Source: Lunularia cruciata (lineage: Eukaryota; Streptophyta; Marchantiopsida; Lunulariales; Lunulariaceae). From it: DNA of 64,000 nucleotides. The stretch lies in contig OX419756.1 of assembly GCA_948567375.1 (NCBI GenBank), positions 44,468,333-44,532,332 of the forward strand, in the 5' to 3' direction. Position 1 is the first letter of the stretch. The number at the start of each line of letters is the position of its first letter. Made by a program: the position numbers and the translations under genes. The notes below the pieces were generated by a model, which was not told where the DNA came from, made no database searches, and saw only the letters and a program-made list of their open reading frames with translations. This document shows positions 57,169-64,000 of the stretch, in pieces.

Positions 57169-58620
57169 ATGGGAAATGATCTGCGCCGCCCTGCAACAAC
57201 CAAGAAATTGATTGAGTGTCAAAGAATTTTACTCCAAAAGTGTAACAAAAATTTAGCATTGGGAGATCAAGTACCTTGTTGCAATGCAAGAGGCTCACTT
57301 TTGGACGCAGATCCAAGACCTATAGACTCTCCTTTGGATTCACAACCTAAACAATCATTAGGGAAATTTGGAAAACTATTGAGGATGGCTTCTTCCGTGC
57401 TTGGCAAAACAAAGGAGGATGAATGGTTTTGCATGGCAATGCACCATTATGACCAAATACTAGATTATTTGGAGGATCCAAAGCATATTGCATAGATTCA
57501 TGGTGGGAATTGCAAAAAGCCCATTCAAAAATTGACCGCTTTTACTTTCATGGCAACATTTTTTATCAAGTAGGGGCAAGGATTTCCTATGTTTATGACA
57601 TGTGACAAGCTTTACAAGAAATGGTGGAGGTACATGAAACAATACAAAGAAACTTGGGAGCGTAAGAACAAGTCTATGGGAGAAGGTCTCACAGAGAAGG
57701 AATATGGCAAAGGATAGAGAACTAGAGAAGATAAATTGAATGGAATGTGCCTAGATTTTGTAAGAATGGAAGCCATGTTTGGGAACAAAGCAAACATTAG
57801 CCTACCTGCTGTTGTAAGTTTGGAACATTTAAATCCCAATTTGAGCGTGGTTGGCATGGAGGAGGTCCATGAAGGTGAAGACGAGTGCTCTCAATTCCCA
57901 TCTCCTCCGGAGGTGGTCTCCCAGACTTGGGCCCCCAATTTGTCCCAAACACTAAAGGGATGTAAAGTGTAGGCATGGACAATGGAATCTTATCACCCGA
58001 GGATGAGTCACCATTTGTTGCACCAATGGAGGACTCACCTTTTGTTACACCACCTCCTTAAAGTTTTATAAGGGATGGATTAGAGTGTGCTTTCCTTGAC
58101 TAAGAAGGGGAACGTGACCCAAAGAGGAGAAAAGGTGGAATATCAGCAAGTAAGGTATCAAGTTTGTCACCTAGTATGTCATTGTCTCACAATTTAGCCA
58201 AAATTACCATGTTGAAGGCAAATACTATAGAATCCAAGGAGAGGTTATGACTAGTTGAACTAGAAGCCATCAACATGAGGAAAAGAGAGAAAACAAAGAT
58301 CAAAATGGAGGCCAAGTATGTTAGATTAGAGACACAAGATGAAAGTTGAAATTGAGAAGAAATTGAGTGCAGATAAAAGAAAGCTAGGGCAAACAAACAC
58401 ATATTCAAGGCGAAGAGTTTAGAATCAAAATGCACTCCTGAAATCAAAATGAGTCTCCTCTAGGTAGGACAATCTCCCAAGGAAATAAGTAAATATTTCC
58501 AAGTGCTCACTCAAGTTAAGCATTCTACTCCAAATCCATCATACTCTAGTGATAGTGAATAGGATACCAAAATATAACCTCAATATGATTATAATAAAGA
58601 GGAGTTTAAGAAACTTGATT
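57169..58620 (+). pseudogene. H3, trihelix/Myb-SANT-like gene remnant
   Basis: One plus-strand frame runs 57,169-57,972. It is open for 108 codons (MGNDLRRPATTKK start, EDEWFCMAMHHYDQ) and then carries a few in-frame stops. At about 57,600-57,650 KLYKKWWRYMKQYKETWERK resembles the KCK.KW..L...YK..... helix of trihelix/Myb-SANT DNA-binding domains. After a frame change come a repeated acidic phrase (SPFVAP, SPFVTP), a basic KRRKGG possible nuclear signal (about 58,117) and a Lys/Glu-rich coiled coil (58,190-58,420). Such proteins are encoded by PIF/Harbinger transposons and by host genes. No transposase is seen nearby. Confidence 0.45.
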
Positions 58621-58967
58621 AAGACTTTGTCTCTATGTCTCTAATTGGTTGATTGTTGCTTGTTGGTGCTAGTTGCCGCTCGTTGCTATCCATTGATGCC
58701 CAATGCCACCCATTGCCAAGTTTGTAGTGATGGCAAGAGGCATAGGTTGGGTTTTGGGTGGCGCACGTAGACATTAAGTGATGTAGAACATTGATAGGGT
58801 TGATGCCTGATGGCTTGCATAGGCGCTCAAAGATGCAGATCAATGATAAGGTTGACGCCAAATAGCACACGTAGATGCCCAAAGCCGCTGGTCCATCAAG
58901 TTTGGAGAACTTGGTTAAGGGCAATGCACAATGTGGGGGGCACACATAGTTTCCAAGTGAAGCCCGA

Positions 58968-61180
58968 TGTCGTACTTTTCTTTTCTCTCTCTGGGAACAC
59001 ACATGGTGCCTAGCTGTGGAGACTGCAGATCAGAGGCTAGAGGTAAACCCGTAATGACTTGACTGAACACGCGTGTGACCCTATTGCCAGAACCCTCCTT
59101 TCTCATAACTAATATTCTTGCTATCGGGAAGGGTAGTACCGGGCAACCTGACCTATCATCACAACACGCACTCTTGGTCTGTTGGTCATCACTTCCAGCA
59201 TAACCAAGGAGAAATACATAGCACTCCTAGAAGGAAATAATCTAAGTGCAATGCCCGCACACCAATCCAAGCTAATTGGGCATACAAGCATAGAGAGGAT
59301 CCAATCACAAGAATAAGGCAACAACTCTCTGTACTTTTTGTCGGGAAAGAGCTTCAGAGCCTTCTTGCTCTATCATCAAGCTCATTTGAACATGTACTTC
59401 AAGCCTCATCCCATCTGTACTTCAAATCTCAACAAATTTCTACTCCATGTGGGGATTTTCTATGTCTTTTTGATGGGGAAAACTCTGTGCAATTCATATG
59501 AAAATAAATGTTTCTATAAGGCTTGGATTTAAGTGATCTAGGATTCAATGGAAATCCTGTGAGATAAGCTTTCCAATGATATAAAATGCACTTCAATCAG
59601 ATCACTACAACTTGCTTGACAAGCTCTCAAAGTTGGCCAGGTTTTTTGCAACTTCACCCTAATTTCGAAATCCTCTTTTTAGGGTTTGCTCTTGGTTATT
59701 GGAAAATTTTCGCCATATATCTGATCCAGAAATACAATTGATCCTCACAAACACTCTGGAAACCTGAAACTCTCAATTATAGTCACAAGATAGGAGAATT
59801 GATATCCAATTAAGATGAAAGATAAAATTGCTCTATCGAGCTTATGACAATATTTTCAGCAGGATGTTTTGCATCAGATCTCACTCTTCACAGATCTAGA
59901 ACCAACCAAATTTTCCACAATAGCTGGTTGTGTTCTTGTCTAAACTCCTGCAAATTTTGGTAGCCTAATCCAACCCCAGTCCCTAGATGTAGATCAATTC
60001 ATGAGCTGGGCTAACTTGTGAGCTCTACAGACCCAGGTATACTTGATCCAAGACCCTGATTTCTTTATTTGAAGAATTCACATAAAAATTTTGCACAAAG
60101 GTGAAACCTTTATCCACAAACAACTCTGGAAATTTTCATAATAAAATTTGAACCACAACTTGGAGAGTGACCAAAACTCCAAACCTGATCATTAGCTCTT
60201 CTCCAACACCTTACATCCCATAAGCTTCAACTTTAATCAATTAGATCTGATTTGAGATTGACCCAAAACTAGAATTTATTGCACTCAGTATTGTAAGCAC
60301 TTTGTCTACTCTCCAATTTCATTGACAAATAGTGAAAATATCTCAAGAAGCTTGCTCAATTGACTACTTTGTGCTCTTGGGTATGAATTTAACTCCCCTT
60401 GACTCAATTGATCATATACCTCTCATACTCAGCTCAAATTGTGTGATTTCTGTCTCCAAATTGTATTCTGTCATCTCTTCTTCCCAGCCATGTCCTTTGT
60501 TTCCCAAATGGCCTCTCCAAACTCCCCCAATGGTCAAAAAACTGCAGCCTTCTCTCTTGGGACCCAATCTCTTGCACATTTGTCCTTTAGTCTTTTTACT
60601 TTTTGACAAATGGACCCCATAACTCCACCTTGAAGCTTATGAGAAAAAATTTAGGCATTCTCCAACTATAGAAGGACATATATTGTCAAATCACAGACAT
60701 TTTCATAAGTAAGCACCGGAAAGAAGATAGGATCTGGGTTTCCCATCACCGACTCCACAAATACCACCCCAAAACGTGCTACCAACCAATCCCGTAAGTT
60801 GTCATGGTGTAAAATCTGAAGCCTGATGAGAAAAGGATTTGGGAGTGGCAGATCGGGAGCATGGGACATCTCATGCTTGAATGCTTCCTCCGATGCTCTA
60901 ACACTCACTCTTTGCTACAACTCTCACTCCCAACGTCCTTCTCCCCTCGAGACTCTCCAAACTAAAACACACTCATCTCTCCACTTGCCCTCATCTTTAT
61001 TCATCAGAGTCCTCAAACATGATAAGATTGTAACCCACGTGGCCAATCACATACATGTACATAGATGGCTCACATGGTAACATCTCATCCGTCAGATCTA
61101 GCATACAACCTACCCCACTAACGTAGAGATAAACTATGATAAGTCACTTTTTTACGGCCTATGCAAACCACAACACAACA
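58968..61180 (-). mobile_element. Solo LTR of family B (B2), about 2.2 kb
   Basis: It matches the B1 LTR (2,004-3,732) from end to end in the same orientation, except for about 500 bp at roughly 60,490-60,990 that B1 lacks. On the minus strand it starts TGTTGTGTTGTGG. No family B internal sequence, polypurine tract or primer-binding site is seen on either side, so it is most likely a solo LTR. The 5-bp flanks (CCCGA, TCAGT) do not match. Confidence 0.8.
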
Positions 61181-61325
61181 TCAGTTTGATGCATAAGGTA
61201 GAGGTGATACAAAACACATGAAAATAAGTATGAGAGTTTGACAAGGAGAAATAAAAAACCCGGATTATAGAAGTTTGAGAAAATGAGATGGACATAAGAT
61301 GTACATAAATGAGTCTAAATGTACA

Positions 61326-62340
61326 TCATATGTATATAATTGTGGAGCCAATGAAATCTATCAATATGGTAGAGGAGAAGGAGGTGAAGAAGAAGGAAGA
61401 TGCAACATGGTGTTTAAGTGCTCCTATTGTCTCCTCAAATCTATGACATTTTACATGATGTTGAATCCTAAATGGACTCAATGACCACCAAAGGGTCCAT
61501 TCACTCTCATCCAAGTCTTTGTGCTTGATACCACTAGCAAGAAGAGAATATGGGTCACTATTATAAGAATTCAATCTACTTGATGTCCATTCCTCTTCTG
61601 CCCAACTAACAACAGGCCTATCATCATGGACAAATCTGTCCAAAGCCCTCATCAAAGGACAAATGTCCAAGTGTATAATGCTCTCTCTACCCTATAAGAA
61701 TAGAAGTAGGTAGGGTGGATAGCACCATGTAGATGGTTCATATAATAAGAGAGTGCATAACTATCTAGGATCAAAAGATCACGAAGATGTAAACCTAATG
61801 AAGTGAGATGCTCATATGATCTAACTCTAAGTCCTTTGAACTCAAAATCTTGTTGGATATCGACAAAACACAAACATGCCATAAGGCTACACCCAATGTA
61901 AACTCCCTTGGGGAGTTCTGACCACTACTACATGCTTTGTAGCAACCATTCCACTCCATCTAGATTAAGATCTATCCACAAGATAACCTCAAAGCGTAGC
62001 AAACAAAATTGGATGGAATGGCTAACACCATGACGTGCTACCCAACCTACAAGCCCTGATTGTATGTGAAGGCACCAACCATGCCTAGTCTTCCCGCTCT
62101 CCTATGCACAAAAACCGGTAGCACCACAAAGCCATAATGATGCCAACAAGTAACATCCACAACAATAATCTTCTTCTGCAAGAAGCTTGGGAAGAGAATA
62201 TGTAGAATATACCCTCTTGATAAACAAAGCCTCTCTCTAAACTTAGTCTGAGTCCCTTTAGTCCCCTTAGTCTGGTCTCCTCAATCTCCACACTATGAGG
62301 TAAGGAATAGGAGGTAAAGTCTACGTCTCTCGAGTTATAA
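61326..62340 (-). pseudogene. Unrecognised minus-strand gene remnant, C-terminal part
   Basis: Minus-strand protein-like blocks lie at 62,291-62,085, 61,882-61,652 (YEHLTSLGLHLRDLLILDSY) and 61,670-61,326 (MRALDRFVHDDRPVVSWAEE, then a polar end). Codon use and the run of blocks on one strand suggest one decayed gene. No family was recognised. A plant-mobile-domain-like protein was considered but the diagnostic blocks are not visible. Confidence 0.35.
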
Positions 62341-62479
62341 CACTACGGGGTAACACATGGGTCTCATCTATCACAAGGGTGGCATCGGTCTAGGTCTACA
62401 TCTCACTATAGGTATGGGTATGGCAAGAAATAGTACAAAGTCTTGGTCCAAGATAAGCCACACAAGCCCTCACCTGATC

Positions 62480-63030
62480 TAGATTACTCTCACTCTCCTC
62501 TACCTAAGCGTGTGCATTCTTGCACCTCTCCATAGCAAATGCTTACTCTTGTGCATGATTTTATAACTGGACACTACAATCCTCAACCATGGCAGCTGCA
62601 CCTAGGATATCCAAGTCCAAGTCATATAATCTTTATTCTCTCTCCATCTCATAAGTAATAAAGGTTAGATGCCTCTCCTCCTTTGTAGCAAGAGTCTTCG
62701 CTCGCTCACAAAGGACTCTCTTTCTCTCTACTAATAATCTACTCTGCTCCTCAAAGCTCTCCAATCTACTCTCACGCACAATAATAAGTCTCTCTTGCTC
62801 CTCTACACTCTCCAACCTACTCTTGTGCTCAACCCAAAGTCTCTCTCTGCTCAGCCACTCAAACACAATCATCTAAAACATGTATGATATCAATAGAACA
62901 AGAAGAGAGTGAAGGTACTTTGAAGGCTGAGGGATGAGGTGCCTCCTCCATAGATGGAGAAAGGGGTGAAGGTGAAGAAGAGGGAGAAGGAGCTATCTCA
63001 ACATGGGTCTCAACACAAATCTGTGAACAC
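62480..63030 (-). pseudogene. Coiled-coil and Ser/Pro-rich segment of the same remnant
   Basis: The minus strand from about 63,020 reads a Ser/Pro-rich linker (APSPSSSPSPLSPSMEE). It is followed at 62,872-62,633 by a coiled coil made of 17-residue repeats: RLWVEHKSRLESVEEQ, RLIIVRESRLESFEEQ, RLLVERKRVL. It lies between the 63.2-63.8 kb block and the 61.3-62.3 kb blocks on the same strand. An intron could separate it from the upstream block. Confidence 0.4.
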
Positions 63031-63227
63031 CTATTCACAAGTGGTGCATTTAGTTATCCATCAAGTAAACCTTACTTTTGAATCAATAAACCCAATACAC
63101 AAGTTCATTAATTAAGGCATACTAAATTAACTCATTCATTAAATCCGATGTATATACAATAGAACTTTGTATGTTTTCAAACAATGAAAACTTACAAATA
63201 TGCCAAAACTCAAATCTAAGCAATCAC

Positions 63228-63766
63228 TCTTTATCATCATCCTCTCCCTTATCCTCCCCATCATCATCACTCTTGTCTTTGTCCTCACTCTCTACATCAT
63301 CATAATTATCATCCTCCTCTTCTTCATAGCATATTATCTCCTCCTCTCCATCACTCAATTACATCACTTCCTCCTTGGGAATGAAACCTCTCTCCACAAA
63401 GAGGTGAGTGAGTATCTACCCAAGGAAAGTGACTTTGAACTTGCATCCCTTAGATCTTCTCAATTGACTTTGCAAACTATCCACCTCTGCAATGATAGCT
63501 CAAAATGCCAATTCCTCCCAATCATAATCTTCCACACCAAATCTACTCAACTTTGTCTTGGTGTTGAGAACCAAACGCGCATGTACAATCTTGGGCCAAA
63601 TAGTTGGTGCCATAAATGTATGCATCAAATGGAAGAAAGCCTTGAAAGCATGATACACACATTGCCTTGTCAAATACCTCTTTGCAACCCTATCTCTTTG
63701 GAGAAACCAATCTAAAATAGTTGTGTAAGGAACAATTCTCCTCCTTGGTGTCCTCCACCTTGGCAA
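63228..63766 (-). pseudogene. Minus-strand gene remnant with acidic tail
   Basis: The minus strand reads an 88-codon open block (63,766-63,500, ILDWFLQRDRVAKRYLTRQC, then MAPTIWPKIVHARLVL). A short helical stretch (EVDSLQSQLRRSK, about 63,480) follows, then FVERGFIPKEEV at about 63,400. It ends in a Glu/Asp run (EEEEDDNYDD, then DDDGEDKGEDDDKE) with a stop near 63,228. No family was recognised. The composition suggests a nuclear or structural protein. Upstream sequence continues toward the window edge without a clear start. Confidence 0.4.
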
Positions 63767-64000
63767 GTGCTTTTCTAACTACATCCACATTCAATTGAAA
63801 CTACCTCCCCTTGACCAAACCTATGCATGAATTCTTGTCCCAAGAACTCACAAACTCAGTTCATGGATAAACCTACAAAAAACACAAACCACAAAAACTT
63901 AAACCCTTGATCCCAATCCTTGATACCATTGGTTGCCACACAAAGATGCCACCGGATAGGAAAAAGACACCCAAAGGCGCTTGTTGCCACTTGAAGACAG

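Noticed and set aside
58968-61180. Full family B element at the right end
   Set aside because: No family B gag or pol sequence, purine tract or primer-binding site adjoins it.
63200-63715. 171-codon plus-strand frame rich in Ile/Leu that looks like a membrane protein
   Set aside because: It is the shadow of the minus-strand acidic stretch; GAT/GAA repeats read as ATC/TTC on the other strand. The minus reading is more protein-like.

Overview
The window looks like intergenic DNA of a large, repeat-filled plant nuclear genome. A gymnosperm such as a conifer fits best, but this is inferred from the style of the DNA and not proven. It is AT-rich. Reading frames are short and broken. I see no intact host gene, no rRNA or tRNA gene and no CRISPR array. 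Most of the sequence is stacked LTR-retrotransposon fossils, with LTR pairs roughly one-fifth diverged by eye, so they are old.

Left part (1-26.9 kb): one nest, four layers deep. A minus-strand Ty3/gypsy copy (C1, 18,494-25,302) was entered by a plus-strand element of a second family (A2, right part 14,968-18,493). A2 was entered by another member of its own family (A1, 1-14,967), and A1 by a minus-strand Ty3/gypsy element of a third family (B1, 2,004-8,660). C1 was also hit by a solo LTR (D, 18,671-23,030), which was itself split by a 3,763-bp insertion of unrecognised type (F, 18,958-22,720) flanked by a perfect 5-bp AGCTT duplication. The parts of C1 and A2 to the left lie outside the window. 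Beyond C1 are a decayed coiled-coil gene (H1) and a second D solo LTR.

Middle (26.9-33.8 kb): mostly unassigned DNA with a 20-bp minisatellite, a less AT-rich island with gene-like minus-strand fragments, and one copy of a recurring GC-rich motif (G).

Right-middle (33.8-48.8 kb): a chromovirus-type Ty3/gypsy element (C2) with both LTRs, split in its integrase region by a third family-A element (A3, 38,111-47,663, minus). A3 in turn carries a 406-bp foldback (46,318-46,723).

Right part (48.8-64 kb): a fragment resembling the C-terminal module of non-LTR-type reverse transcriptase proteins with a strong stem-loop just after its stop, a less AT-rich unique island with more G motifs, an (AT)33 microsatellite, two more H copies (one looks like a trihelix/Myb-SANT protein), a solo LTR of family B (58,968-61,180), and an unrecognised minus-strand gene remnant with coiled-coil repeats and an acidic tail.

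Most notable: all three family-A copies carry, at the end of the polyprotein region, a Cys4-His-Cys3 pattern typical of a PHD finger, where related elements often have a chromodomain. Downstream is a hairpin whose two arms have changed together between copies. The family also has an odd end structure, with the first ~110 bp of its LTR repeated at the outer 3' end.
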